Source of the DNA: Methylobacterium variabile | GTDB taxonomy: Bacteria; Pseudomonadota; Alphaproteobacteria; Rhizobiales; Beijerinckiaceae | Direction: 5' to 3' | Assembly: GCF_001043975.1 (NCBI RefSeq) | Contig: NZ_LABY01000063.1 | Location: 1 to 64,000, forward strand | Length of the DNA: 64,000 nt | Shown here: piece after piece, positions 14,864 through 24,202 of the stretch | Layout of the letters: each line of letters starts with the position of its first letter | How positions within the stretch are numbered: the stretch's first letter is position 1 | Notes under the pieces: model-generated | Databases searched by the model: none | The model's input: only the letters and a program-made list of their open reading frames with translations | Told to the model about the DNA's origin: nothing | Position numbers and translations under genes: made by a program

Positions 14864-16428
14864 CCGCGTCCCAGCGCCAGAACGGCTCGCATCACGACGG
14901 CTCGTCCCAGGAGATCTCGCAAAAAGAGATCTCGCAAGAAGAGACCTCGCAACAAGGAAACCCGCGCCTGGACGGCTCGCACGACGAGGCGGCCGGGCGG
15001 CCGCCGCTCGCCTCCGTGCCCGCCGGGGAGCCGGCGCCCGGGCCGGCGGCGCGGCCCGCCCGCTCCGGGGGCGAGGTCGTGGCCCTGCCGGTCCGGCGCC
15101 GCCCGGCCGTGGTCTCGGCGTTCCAGCCCGACGCCCTCGCGGTGGAGGAGCGGGCGCCGCCCCGGACCGCCCGGGCGACGCTCTACTGCGTCGCGGCCCT
15201 GCTCGCGACCGGGGTCGCCTGGTCCTGCCTGTCGGAGATCGACGAGATCGCCAGCGCCCGCGGCCGGCTCGTCACCACGGTGCCGAACATCGTGGTCCAG
15301 CCCCTCGAGACGGCGGCGATCCGCTCGATCGCGGTCGCGGTCGGCCAGTCGGTCAAGGCCGGCGACACCCTGGCGGTGCTCGACCCGACCTTCAGCGAGG
15401 CCGACGTGCAGCAGCTCACCGCCCGGCTCGCCGCGGCGGAGGCCCTGGTGGCCCGGCTCGAGGCCGAGTACGACGAGCGCGAGGTCGCCTTCGACATGGC
15501 CCGCCCCGAGCAGGCGCTCGAGGCCCGCCTCGCCCGCCAGCGCCGGGCCCTGCGGGAGAGCCGCCTGCGCGGCCTCGACGAGGAGCTGGCCCGGGCGGAA
15601 ACGAGCCTCAACCGCAACCGCCGGGAGGAGACGGTGCTGCTCGCCCGCCTTGAGGGCCTGCGCGAGATCGAGGGGATGCGTACCACCCTGCTCGAGCAGC
15701 AGATCGGCTCGAAGCTCAACCTGCTCCAGACCCGGGACGCCCGCCTCGACGTCGAGGCCTCCCTGGTGCGCACCCGCGGCGCGCAAGGGGAAGCCCGGCA
15801 CGACATCGCCAAGGCCGCGGCGCAGCGCCAGGCCTTCCTCGACGAGACCGGGCGGACGGTGCTCGAGGCCCTGGTCGAGGCGCGCGAGAAGCGCACGATC
15901 GCCGCCGAGGAGCTGCGCAAGGCGAGCCTGCGGCGCCAGCTCGTCACCCTGACGGCTCCCGCCGACGGCGTGGTGCTCGATATCGCGCAACGCGGCGCCG
16001 GCTCGGTGGCCAAGCAGGCCGAGCCGCTCTTCACCCTGGTGCCGGCGGGCAGCCCCCTCGAGGCCGAGGTGCTGATCCACCCCCGCGACATCGGCCACGT
16101 CGCGGCGGGCCAGACGGCCCGGGTGAAGCTCGACGCCTTCCCGTTCCAGAAGCACGGCACGGTCTCGGGCCACGTCCGCACCGTGAGCCGCGACGCCTTC
16201 CCGTCCGACGCCGAGGGCCGCAGCGCGGGGACGGGCCAGCCGACCGCCCTGTTCTACCGCGCCCGCATCGCCCTCGACGACACGCCCCTGCGCGCGATGC
16301 CCTCCGGCGCCGGCCTGATCCCCGGCATGGCGGTGCAGGGCGAGGTCCAGGTCGGCCAGCGGCGGGTGATCGCGTACTTCCTCTACCCGCTGATGCAGGT
16401 GGCGGACGAGGGGATCCGCGAGCCGTGA
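14860..16428 (+). CDS. HlyD-family type I secretion membrane fusion protein
   Basis: This 522-residue adaptor overlaps the exporter stop by four bases (ATGA). It has an unusually long cytosolic N-terminal tail (about 95 residues, Ser/Gln/Glu-rich then Pro/Ala-rich), one transmembrane helix (about residues 107-125), a half lipoyl domain (TTVPNIVVQPLETAAI), a long coiled coil (about 180-345), and a C-terminal beta domain including HPRDIGHVAAGQTARVKLDAF, the HlyD family signature region. It pairs with the HlyB-like exporter; the TolC-like channel is elsewhere. The repeat-derived tail (14908-14955) is not part of the conserved adaptor fold. Confidence 0.92.
   Translation: MTASQRQNGSHHDGSSQEISQKEISQEETSQQGNPRLDGSHDEAAGRPPLASVPAGEPAPGPAARPARSGGEVVALPVRRRPAVVSAFQPDALAVEERAPPRTARATLYCVAALLATGVAWSCLSEIDEIASARGRLVTTVPNIVVQPLETAAIRSIAVAVGQSVKAGDTLAVLDPTFSEADVQQLTARLAAAEALVARLEAEYDEREVAFDMARPEQALEARLARQRRALRESRLRGLDEELARAETSLNRNRREETVLLARLEGLREIEGMRTTLLEQQIGSKLNLLQTRDARLDVEASLVRTRGAQGEARHDIAKAAAQRQAFLDETGRTVLEALVEAREKRTIAAEELRKASLRRQLVTLTAPADGVVLDIAQRGAGSVAKQAEPLFTLVPAGSPLEAEVLIHPRDIGHVAAGQTARVKLDAFPFQKHGTVSGHVRTVSRDAFPSDAEGRSAGTGQPTALFYRARIALDDTPLRAMPSGAGLIPGMAVQGEVQVGQRRVIAYFLYPLMQVADEGIREP
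14908..14955 (+). repeat. 15-bp tandem repeats in the adaptor N-terminus
   Basis: About three imperfect 15-bp units with the core GAGA(T/C)CTCGCAA encode a repeated five-residue SQxE(I/T) pattern in the cytosolic tail of the adaptor. Period and frame are preserved, so copy-number change would keep the reading frame. Confidence 0.7.
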
Positions 16429-16945
16429 GGGCCGGGGAGGACCGGCCGAGCCGCTCCGCGATCCGGATGCCGGGGACACATTCGGTCCGGGTGCGAGGTC
16501 ACGCGGTGAGACTCGAACAAGCCCCGGCCCACCAGAGTATCATCGATCTCCCCAGCTCCGATGCGCACCAGCGGCACCGGTCTCGCCACGAACGTCGGCC
16601 GCGTCTGCACCGTCCTAGGTGCGGTCGCTCGCCGGGAATGGCTATGGCGGCGGCCAAGGAGCGGCCGGATTACTGCGCAGCGCGGCCTTTGCTCATATTC
16701 GCTGCTGCTTTGTGACGGTGGCCGGGTCAATGCGGAGGAACGCATGGCGGCGCTACGAGCATTGGAATTTTATAAGACGCCACATAGTAAATTTCATATC
16801 GAACGCGATAACTTTATAAATAATTGCTCAATTCATACATCTATTAAATTTGGGAAAGAGATTACTAGGATGCCCGACTAGCTTATAATCGGACGTCGCT
16901 GTGGCTTCAAATTAGAAATTAAACAATATTAAAAATAGTTGATTT
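16429..16945. other. 517-bp intergenic transition from GC-rich to AT-rich DNA
   Basis: No gene is supported. The first 300 bases keep the high GC of the region; from about 16740 the composition drops sharply and stays AT-rich to about 19570. Only short frames without protein-like composition occur. The border is the likely left edge of the horizontally acquired segment holding the 750-residue fusion gene. No tRNA, transposase or clear flanking direct repeat was found by eye. Confidence 0.5.
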
Positions 16946-19198
16946 CTACATGAAAATACGAACTCCACCCAACGCGTGGCAAGCTGCGGCGAAGTAAGAA
17001 AACTTCGCATGATTTGAGGCAAGTTCGATTCTCGAATTTGTATCATTTTTAATAAATTCGATCATCCCGTCAGGATAACATACGTCAATGTCCCCAAATT
17101 TCGTTCCGGACAAAAGTTGTTTTATATTTTTAACATCCCACCTCACACCAAATATAAATTCGTTTTCATGCTTGTCTTTCGACTCAAATTCCCATTTCTG
17201 AAAAACCTCTGAAGCTGTTAAATTTACAGCGGAATAGAATATGAATAAGGGCTGTGCTCGCTCTTGATCTAAGGCAAACGCGATGCATTTGCAGTTTTCT
17301 AAATCGAAATGACAATCATCAATTCCCAATTCATCCTTTGTCGATCTTATTAGGGTCGCGAACGGATGTGGCTGCCCATCGATTATATCACATGACTCAT
17401 GTATATCATACGATCTATACATACCTTCCGCTATGGACGCATGGACTTTAAATATATCAGGTCGCTCTACGTTAGATCCTACTATAAGCTGCCTTTTCGA
17501 TCTGGCGGTGGCTATGACGTAATTGTCGCTCGTAATAAATATTCCATTTACTCCGACTCTGTAGTGATACCGGAAATTTTCCAAACTTGCAAAACTGAGC
17601 TTATGCTTATGTAATCCCGTTGCTTCTCTGCGACTCACCGGGGAACCACTGTCAGGGTCTATAAAAATTGAATCTAAATTCCTATTAGGAAATACAAATC
17701 TTTCATAATTTGAAGGATAGAACTCAAAAGTATAAATATTTTCTCTCCTCCCGCTTGCGCCTTCTGGACGACTCACCAACATCCTGCGCATCGAATAAGT
17801 TCCATTATTATCAAATGTCTGTCCACGTTGTTCAGCATTGCGCTTATCTATTTCGATTTGATCTCGGAAAATTTGTTCAATTTTATCTGGATAATTAATC
17901 CATTTATCTATAAATCGTCCCTTGATGCGTTGCGGCGGGAGTGCGTTCGATTCGAAGAACAAGTTCTCGACACGAATATCACGAATATCAAGCATTTTTA
18001 GGATTTTTGACATATCCATCTCCCTTGATTCTGAAGCAAAAGATAATTTCATATCTGAGAAACCGAGCGTCAGAAGCAGATCATGAACTCTTTTATCCCA
18101 AGTAAATTCTCCTTTACGCAACATTCGCGCCAACGATCGCGCGTTTGCTTTTGACTCTTTAATATTCAAAAGCATTTCTCTCAGTATTTTTTCAGATTTT
18201 TTAACGTCTTCTGGATTGGCAGTTTCATCGTGATGTCCGTTTACTTCTACAGTCCTAATATATCCAAGCAAGTCCGGTCTATTGCTTGCGATGTAACGTG
18301 CCAATCCTGTTTGTTTTGAAATTAAAACAGGCACCTCCAATGCCATTGCCTCCCATGCTACGAGACCAAACCCTTCCCTTGCTGACAACATCAACAAAAC
18401 ATCCTGCTTTCTTAACAAATCACAATAATCATCGAAGTTCTTCGTATATCTAAATGGCATATAAGAAATCCTTTTTCCCGCTATCTCATATATTTTTGTC
18501 CCGATCAATTTCCTTGGAGACAGACTCTCTTCACTTAAACCGAATATTGTTATCAGTGGATCAAATCCATCGTCGACAAGAGTCGAAGAAACTTTTGCCG
18601 CGGAGGTCAACATCAAATCAAATTGCTTTATCAAGGACTGCTCGTCCTCAAGTCGTCCTGCTAGCATTATTCTGCGGAATTTTGTTTCTACGGCCACTTC
18701 AGGCTCGGCATCTAACAAGCCGGGAACCATCGTGACAATTTTGCGTTTTCCACCTGTAATGATTGCTGCAGATTCGTGCAATGCCGGCCCAACCGACACA
18801 ATGGTGGAACTTGACATAAGTATGCTACGTTGCTGGCGATATTTGTGCTCAAATTCGCTTTCAGATTTAAATGCGTAGTAGGCCTGATAACTCATATGAT
18901 GAAAAACGATTAAATCTACTTTTTTGCTTATTTTAAGACCAATTGCATCCTCCGGAGTGAAAACATCGTGACCAAAAACGCATTTAACATCTCCGCCGAT
19001 TTGAGCTATTTCTCTTGTATCGATAAGTGTAACCCCTTTAAGTTTTGCATCGTTATTATCTAAGTGATCAAATCTTTCAACGACACAATAGACTTTCGCA
19101 CGGGAAACCCGCGCCAATGCTGAGCAAAAATCAACATTGAATGAACTCACACCACCATGTACGCGACCCCATTCCGGACAGAACACCAGAAATGACAT
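16946..19198 (-). CDS. GT4-type glycosyltransferase fused to a NUDIX-like domain
   Basis: The 750-residue protein is encoded in DNA of roughly 40% GC. Residues 1-390 look like a GT-B glycosyltransferase of family 4: GGVSSFNVDFCSALA at the start, AGRLEDEQSLIKQFD at the domain hinge, and EGFGLVAWEAMALEVPVLIS, the E-x7-E donor-site motif. Residues about 400-535 are an unrecognised linker. Residues about 540-745 resemble a NUDIX-like fold: VGVNGIFITSDNYVIATARS, then a degenerate box (RSTKDELGI instead of REUxEExGU) and HENEFIFGVRWD. The altered box suggests altered or lost pyrophosphatase activity. It is a lone gene with no partner in the island. Function unknown; surface glycan synthesis or a defence effector are both possible. 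Confidence 0.7.
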   Translation of the reverse strand: MSFLVFCPEWGRVHGGVSSFNVDFCSALARVSRAKVYCVVERFDHLDNNDAKLKGVTLIDTREIAQIGGDVKCVFGHDVFTPEDAIGLKISKKVDLIVFHHMSYQAYYAFKSESEFEHKYRQQRSILMSSSTIVSVGPALHESAAIITGGKRKIVTMVPGLLDAEPEVAVETKFRRIMLAGRLEDEQSLIKQFDLMLTSAAKVSSTLVDDGFDPLITIFGLSEESLSPRKLIGTKIYEIAGKRISYMPFRYTKNFDDYCDLLRKQDVLLMLSAREGFGLVAWEAMALEVPVLISKQTGLARYIASNRPDLLGYIRTVEVNGHHDETANPEDVKKSEKILREMLLNIKESKANARSLARMLRKGEFTWDKRVHDLLLTLGFSDMKLSFASESREMDMSKILKMLDIRDIRVENLFFESNALPPQRIKGRFIDKWINYPDKIEQIFRDQIEIDKRNAEQRGQTFDNNGTYSMRRMLVSRPEGASGRRENIYTFEFYPSNYERFVFPNRNLDSIFIDPDSGSPVSRREATGLHKHKLSFASLENFRYHYRVGVNGIFITSDNYVIATARSKRQLIVGSNVERPDIFKVHASIAEGMYRSYDIHESCDIIDGQPHPFATLIRSTKDELGIDDCHFDLENCKCIAFALDQERAQPLFIFYSAVNLTASEVFQKWEFESKDKHENEFIFGVRWDVKNIKQLLSGTKFGDIDVCYPDGMIEFIKNDTNSRIELASNHAKFSYFAAACHALGGVRIFM

Positions 19199-19580
19199 GT
19201 CTGTACACGCCTCAAAATGAGTAATTTCGGCCTGGCGATACGAAAATCGAGCCCGATGCTGCCGATCAACTAATTACATTGCAAGGAATTTTTATACTGT
19301 ACATACGCTGAGTATCTATTCGCACGGCCATTCACTGCAATCCCAGCAAATCAACGTTATTCGCATTGGATATAAAATAAATGTAAATATTACTAATTCC
19401 ACATTATCCTTATACTAAAACCAAAATCGAATTTACTAAACATCTTACAATACAGAATTTTGTTGCAGCGCATGCTATTATTGCAGAAACTGTCCGTCGC
19501 ACCAAGTGCTTATTCGATGATCGTTTGTGACTGCCCGCAAATTCGCGCCGCGCGATGCACCCATTAAAGGCATCGACGCA
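19199..19580. other. 382-bp AT-rich intergenic region, right flank of the fusion-gene island
   Basis: No gene is visible. Composition remains AT-rich until about 19520 and then returns to the genomic norm just before the isomerase gene. It probably carries the promoter for the minus-strand fusion gene; no confident -35/-10 elements can be named. Confidence 0.4.
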
Positions 19581-20216
19581 TTAGTTTTGGCGCCGCATTC
19601 CCGCCGGCCGCTCCCCCACTGACCATTCCAGCGCCTGCTCCAGCCGGTCGTTGCCCCAGAACAGTTCGCCGTCCTCGGTCAGGAAGCTCGGGGCGCCGAA
19701 CAGGCCGCGGGACTTCGCCTCCTCACCGATCGAGCGCAGGCGGTTCTTCACCGGCTCCTGGGTCGCGGCGCGGATCAGGGCCGGCCCGTCGAGGCCGAGG
19801 CCGTTGAGGATGGCCGAGATCGCGGCGGGCTCGGCGATCGACTCGCCGCGGGCGAACTCCGCCGCGTAGACCGCCCGCACGTAGGCGCCGATCCACGGCT
19901 CCTCGGCGCCGTGGACCGCCACCCGGGTCGCCGCCAGGCTGTTCTGGGGGAAACTGTCGGGGCGCACCACCGGCGGCAGGCCGAGACGGGCGGCCTCGCG
20001 GGCGAGGTCGCGCCACATGTGGCGGCCCTTCGCCGGGTAGAGGTTGAACGGCGAGGAGGTCCAGCCTTGCGCGGCGAAGACCGGTCCGAGCAGGAACGGG
20101 CGCCAGCGCAAGCTCACCCCGGCCGCGTCGGCGAGCGCCTCGATCCGCATCGCGGAGAGGTAGGAGTAGGTCGATGCGAACTCGAACCAGAATTCGAGCG
20201 TGGGCCGGCGCGGCAT
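19581..20216 (-). CDS. 2-hydroxychromene-2-carboxylate isomerase family protein (DsbA/kappa-GST fold)
   Basis: This 211-residue protein has the family opening [20 protein letters not shown], where the Ser after FA corresponds to the glutathione-activating Ser of NahD-like isomerases, and the closing [21 protein letters not shown], the cis-Pro loop and terminal helix of this thioredoxin-like fold. Known members isomerise 2-hydroxychromene-2-carboxylate in naphthalene degradation, but most bacterial homologues are orphan glutathione-linked enzymes; no aromatic catabolic genes are near. The start at 20216 has CGGAGGGG upstream. It is divergent from argG. Confidence 0.85.
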   Translation of the reverse strand: MPRRPTLEFWFEFASTYSYLSAMRIEALADAAGVSLRWRPFLLGPVFAAQGWTSSPFNLYPAKGRHMWRDLAREAARLGLPPVVRPDSFPQNSLAATRVAVHGAEEPWIGAYVRAVYAAEFARGESIAEPAAISAILNGLGLDGPALIRAATQEPVKNRLRSIGEEAKSRGLFGAPSFLTEDGELFWGNDRLEQALEWSVGERPAGMRRQN

Positions 20217-20413
20217 CGCACCCCTCCGTTGGATTGATATCGCACCTTCGCGTCCGCGCGCTCCGCCCACAAGCGCCGCCCCGGGCGTCGCATCGCCACG
20301 GGCGGGCGGCGGAACTTTGGCAGCGCAGTTGCACGCGGCCGGGCCGGGCTGTTAAGCCCCGGCGCGTTCATTCCGTTCCCCTTGCAGTTCCCCATCGCGT
20401 GAGGCCCGCCCGC

Positions 20414-21655
20414 ATGTCCGACCAGCCCCAGAAGCGCGTGAAGAAGGTCGTGCTCGCCTACTCGGGCGGCCTCGACACCTCGATCATCCTCAAGTGGCTC
20501 CAGACCACCTACGGCTGCGAGGTGGTGACGTTCACCGCCGATCTCGGTCAGGGCGAGGAGCTGGAACCGGCCCGCCGCAAGGCGGAGCTGCTCGGCATCA
20601 AGCCGGAAAATATCTTCATCGAGGACCTGCGCGAGGAATTCGTCCGCGACTACGTCTTCCCGATGTTCCGGGCCAACGCCCAGTACGAGGGCGTCTACCT
20701 CCTCGGCACCTCGATCGCCCGGCCGCTGATCGCCAAGAAGCAGATCGAGATCGCCGAGAAGGTCGGGGCCGACGCGGTGTCCCACGGCGCCACCGGCAAG
20801 GGCAACGATCAGGTCCGGTTCGAGCTCGGCTACTATGCGCTGAAGCCCGACGTGACGGTGATCGCCCCCTGGCGGGAATGGGATTTCCGCTCCCGTGAAT
20901 CGCTGCTCGCCTTCGCGGAGCAGCATCAGATCCCGATCGCCAAGGACAAGCGCGGCGAGGCGCCGTTCTCGGTCGACGCCAACCTGCTGCACGCCTCCTC
21001 CGAGGGCAAGGTGCTGGAGGACCCGGCCCTGGACGTGCCGGACTACGTCTACTCGCGCACCCTGTCGCCCGAGGAGGCGCCCGACACCCCGACCGTCATC
21101 ACCATCGGGTTCGAGCGCGGCGACGCGGTCTCGATCGACGGCGAGCCTTTGTCCCCCGCGAGCCTGCTCGCCAAGCTCAACGAGCTCGGCCGCGCCAACG
21201 GCATCGGCCGCCTCGACCTCGTCGAGAACCGCTTCGTCGGCATGAAGAGCCGCGGCATGTACGAGACCCCCGGCGGCACCATCCTGCTGCCGGCCCACCG
21301 GGCGATCGAGTCGATCACCCTCGACCGCGGCGCGGCCCATCTCAAGGACGAGCTGATGCCGCGCTACGCCGAGCTGATCTACAACGGCTTCTGGTTCTCG
21401 CCGGAGCGCGAGATGCTCCAGGCGCTGATCGACAAGAGCCAGGAGATGGTCACCGGCACGGTGCGGCTGAAGCTCTACAAGGGCGGCGTCCACGTCATCG
21501 GCCGCGAGAGCCCGAACTCCCTCTACGACCAGGACCTCGTCACCTTCGAGGAAGGTGCGGTCGCCTACGACCACCGCGACGCGGCGGGCTTCATCAAGCT
21601 CAACGCGCTGCGCCTGCGGACCCTGGGCCAGCGCAAGCGCAAGCTGGGGGCCTGA
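20414..21655 (+). CDS. argG: Argininosuccinate synthase
   Basis: The 413-residue enzyme condenses citrulline and aspartate with ATP in arginine synthesis. It carries the PP-loop [17 protein letters not shown] near residue 12, and [20 protein letters not shown], the family nucleotide- and substrate-binding segment. Length is normal. The ATG at 20414 begins the conserved part after a short basic lead. It stands alone with a GC-rich hairpin right after the stop; the 200-bp divergent region with the isomerase gene should hold its promoter. Confidence 0.98.
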   Translation: MSDQPQKRVKKVVLAYSGGLDTSIILKWLQTTYGCEVVTFTADLGQGEELEPARRKAELLGIKPENIFIEDLREEFVRDYVFPMFRANAQYEGVYLLGTSIARPLIAKKQIEIAEKVGADAVSHGATGKGNDQVRFELGYYALKPDVTVIAPWREWDFRSRESLLAFAEQHQIPIAKDKRGEAPFSVDANLLHASSEGKVLEDPALDVPDYVYSRTLSPEEAPDTPTVITIGFERGDAVSIDGEPLSPASLLAKLNELGRANGIGRLDLVENRFVGMKSRGMYETPGGTILLPAHRAIESITLDRGAAHLKDELMPRYAELIYNGFWFSPEREMLQALIDKSQEMVTGTVRLKLYKGGVHVIGRESPNSLYDQDLVTFEEGAVAYDHRDAAGFIKLNALRLRTLGQRKRKLGA

Positions 21656-21661
21656 GAACGA

Positions 21662-21695
21662 GCGAGGCCCGCACCGGGAACGGGGCGGGCCTCGC
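21662..21695 (+). terminator. GC-rich hairpin after argG
   Basis: An 11-bp perfect stem (21662-21672 with 21685-21695) starts 6 bp after the argG stop. No clear U-run follows. It lies between two convergent genes, so it could serve both. Confidence 0.6.
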
Positions 21696-21747
21696 GGGCA
21701 GAGCGGAGGGTGCGGCCGGCCCTGCGCCGGCCGCGCGAGGCTCGCGC

Positions 21748-22092
21748 CTACGCCTCGTCCTCGTCGTCGATGTCGACCAGGAACAGGATGTCGACGTCGT
21801 CCTCCTCGTCCTCGTCGTCGTCGGTCTGGCCCTGGGAGTCGGTCGCGGCGGCCTCGGGGGCGTCGTCCTCGAACTCGTCCTCGTCCATGGCGTCCTCGAA
21901 GGACTCGACCTCGTCCTCGGTCGCCGGGCGGAGCTTCAGGGCTTCGGCCTTGCCCGACCACAGCGGGCGGCCGTCGCTCTTCATGGTGCGCAGGTCGTCC
22001 TTGAAGCCTTCGACCTCGAGAAGCTCCCGGGCCCGCTCCTCGTTCGACCGGATGATGGCGACGGGCGTGCCGTCGATCTCGAGAGTGAACAT
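21748..22092 (-). CDS. Hypothetical protein with strongly acidic C-terminus
   Basis: The 114-residue protein has a compact N-terminal part (MFTLEIDGTPVAIIRSNEER, about residues 1-60) that looks like a small alpha/beta domain, and a C-terminal half dominated by Asp and Glu (about 65-114) ending in IDDEDEA. No signal peptide or membrane helix is present. I do not recognise a characterised family; similar short acidic proteins are common in Rhizobiales. The first in-frame ATG with a purine-rich site (AAGGGAAG) is at 22092. It is a single gene, convergent with argG. Confidence 0.75.
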   Translation of the reverse strand: MFTLEIDGTPVAIIRSNEERARELLEVEGFKDDLRTMKSDGRPLWSGKAEALKLRPATEDEVESFEDAMDEDEFEDDAPEAAATDSQGQTDDDEDEEDDVDILFLVDIDDEDEA

Positions 22093-22259
22093 CGTGCTTC
22101 CCTTTTGAGGGCCGCGCCGCACGGGCGGGCGGCGCCGGTGTTACGGGGGGAAAGCCCGCCGCGCCAGCCCCGTTCCGGGCGGCCTCGGGGGAAAGTCGCG
22201 CCGGCCCGCGACGGTTCGCCGGCTCATCGGCGTCCGGCACGCGCCCTCCTTGGGCGCGC

Positions 22260-23264
22260 TCACCGGATCCCCAGCAGGGCGTCGTCGTTGGAGACGATCA
22301 GGATCATCAGATCCTTGTCGGGCACGTAGTCCTTCGCCTCCCACACGAAGGTGGTCGGCCCGGTCTTGCGCACGCCAGTGCGGCAGAAGCTCACCAGGGC
22401 GCCCGGGCTGCCCTTGTCGACCGTCAGGGTGAAGCGGCCGATGCGCCCCGCCCAGTTGCGGGCGGTGGTGACGATGTACGGCACCTCGACCGCCCGGGTC
22501 AGGCCGTGCTCCTTCTGCGGCGAGGCGGCGATCAGGCGCCGGATCCCGGCGAGGCCGGCATCGTCGAGGCAGTACTGGGCCCGGTAGGCGGGCGTGGCCG
22601 CCTCCTGGATCGAGAGCAGGTGGTTGCCCTTCACGGGCGCGTAGGCGTGGGACACGCGCAGGTCGCGGCCAGCCGGAAACGTCTGCTCCCAGTGGAACTT
22701 GGCCTCGCTGCGCCACTGGCCGTCGGCGTCGGCCTTGGCCTCCGACAGGAGGCCGGCCTTCTCCAGCTCCCCGAGCACCGCCGGGGAGAGCCGCTTGAGC
22801 GCCGCCTCGACGTCCCTGCGCCGCAGCGGGTTGAGCGGCACGCCGTGGCCGCGCAGCAGGTCGGTCACCTCGCGGGTGCCGAGATAGGCCCGCTCCTCAA
22901 GGAGCGGCGTCACCGGCGCCCCATCCACCGTCGCCGTGAAGCCGACGAAGTTCGCCCGGTCCTCGTAGGGCAGGTTGAGCGCGCTCATCGACAGCTGCGC
23001 CCCGTCGATGGCCGGCAGCGGGAAGGCCACCCGCAGGGTCTTCGGCGCGGATGCGCGGTTGCGGAAGACGTAGTCCACCGCGATGCGGTCGAGGCCGATG
23101 CGCAGGTCCTCGCTGGCGAGCGCGATGTCGGGATCGCGCACCAGCACCAGGCCGCCGGCCTCAAGGGCGGCGGCGCTGTCGTTGGCCCGGGCCGGTCCGG
23201 ACGGCCAGAGTGACGTCGCCACCATGGCGGCTGCCAGAGCCGCCCGCATTCCACCGCCCGCCAT
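22260..23264 (-). CDS. DUF4424 family exported protein
   Basis: The 334-residue protein has a clear N-terminal hydrophobic signal (MRAALAAAMVATSLW...ARA) and then NDSAAALEAGGLVLVRDPDI, the hallmark opening of DUF4424, a periplasmic family of unknown function common in alpha- and betaproteobacteria. The body is beta-rich, with two conserved Trp/Tyr-containing segments. A longer start at 23312 would add a leader without protein character; 23264 has a G-rich stretch upstream, and 23249 is also possible. It lies 67 bp before the mtgA stop on the same strand, so the two may be co-transcribed with mtgA first. Confidence 0.8.
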   Translation of the reverse strand: MAGGGMRAALAAAMVATSLWPSGPARANDSAAALEAGGLVLVRDPDIALASEDLRIGLDRIAVDYVFRNRASAPKTLRVAFPLPAIDGAQLSMSALNLPYEDRANFVGFTATVDGAPVTPLLEERAYLGTREVTDLLRGHGVPLNPLRRRDVEAALKRLSPAVLGELEKAGLLSEAKADADGQWRSEAKFHWEQTFPAGRDLRVSHAYAPVKGNHLLSIQEAATPAYRAQYCLDDAGLAGIRRLIAASPQKEHGLTRAVEVPYIVTTARNWAGRIGRFTLTVDKGSPGALVSFCRTGVRKTGPTTFVWEAKDYVPDKDLMILIVSNDDALLGIR

Positions 23265-23331
23265 CGCCGCCCCCCGCGCGAATCGCACGGCTCCGCTTAC
23301 GGCACCCGGCAACGATCCAGCAACCGGCCGG

Positions 23332-24147
23332 TCACGGCCGCACGCACTGGCTCAAGGTCGCGATCCCGGCCGTGCGGCCCTGGATGCGGCCGGCCAGCGC
23401 CCGGAGCGCCCGGGTGGGTCGGCGCGGGTTGCGGAGGATCGGGTTCGGCAGGGCGGCGACGAGCAGCGCCGCCTCGCCCCTCGTGAGGTCGCGGGCCGGC
23501 TTGCCGAACCAGTGCCGGGCGGCGGCCTCGGCGCCGAAGATCCCCTCCCCCCACTCGGCGACGTTGAGGTAGATCTCCATCGTCCGCCGCTTGCCCCAGA
23601 CGAGGTCGGCCATCAGCGCCAGCGGGATCTCCAGCGCCTTGCGCAGGTACGAGCGGCCCGGCCACAGGAAGACGTTCTTCACCGTCTGCATCGTCACCGT
23701 CGAGGCGCCGCGGCTCGGGCCGTCCTCGTCGTCGACCACGCTCCAGAGCGCGTCCCAGTCGACGCCGCCGTGCAGGCAGAAGCGCTGGTCCTCGGAGGCG
23801 ACGACGCCCTGGACCAGGGCCGGGGCGATGGCGTCCAGCGGCACCACCTCCCGGGTCACCGGCTGCAGCGTGGCCCAGCGGCCGAGCATCAGGGTTGAGG
23901 GCGGGGTCAGCGCGCGATAGACGAGCGCCAGGACCAGGAGGAAGGCGACCGCCATGACGGGCACGAGGAGCACGGCGCGCAAGACCCGCCGCCCGCGGGC
24001 CCGGACCGGCGGCGCGCCCGCCGGCACCAGCCCCCGCAGCGGCCGCGGCCAGCCTCCGTCCCGACCTGCCCCGTCCCGGTCCGCCGTGGCGCGCGGCTCC
24101 TGAATCCGACCCTCCTCTCGGCGTGCCCGTCGATACGAGGCCACCAT
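23332..24147 (-). CDS. mtgA: Monofunctional biosynthetic peptidoglycan transglycosylase
   Basis: The approximately 271-residue inner-membrane enzyme polymerises lipid II glycan strands in the periplasm. After a basic cytosolic lead there is one membrane helix (about residues 47-68), then the GT51 domain with its motifs: EDQRFCLHGGVDWDAL, GASTVTMQTVKNVFLW, RRTMEIYLNVAEWGEGIFGAEAAAR and a closing LVAALPNP. The catalytic Glu of the first motif is present. The chosen ATG at 24147 overlaps, on the opposite strand, an upstream in-frame ATG of ispA; no strong ribosome site is seen, so the start may lie slightly downstream. Confidence 0.93.
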   Translation of the reverse strand: MVASYRRARREEGRIQEPRATADRDGAGRDGGWPRPLRGLVPAGAPPVRARGRRVLRAVLLVPVMAVAFLLVLALVYRALTPPSTLMLGRWATLQPVTREVVPLDAIAPALVQGVVASEDQRFCLHGGVDWDALWSVVDDEDGPSRGASTVTMQTVKNVFLWPGRSYLRKALEIPLALMADLVWGKRRTMEIYLNVAEWGEGIFGAEAAARHWFGKPARDLTRGEAALLVAALPNPILRNPRRPTRALRALAGRIQGRTAGIATLSQCVRP

Positions 24148-24202
24148 GACGTCAACGCGGGCCCCGCAGGACACGACGCCGGGCCGTCCCCAGGAAAATA
24201 CG

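Noticed and set aside
16429..19580. Integrase, transposase or tRNA attachment site for the AT-rich island
   Set aside because: None was seen on either side; the transfer inference rests only on composition and the isolated gene.
24146..24202. Upstream ATG start for ispA at 24146
   Set aside because: It would overlap the opposite-strand mtgA start and lacks a ribosome site, while ATG 24203 has AGGAAA and starts the conserved region.
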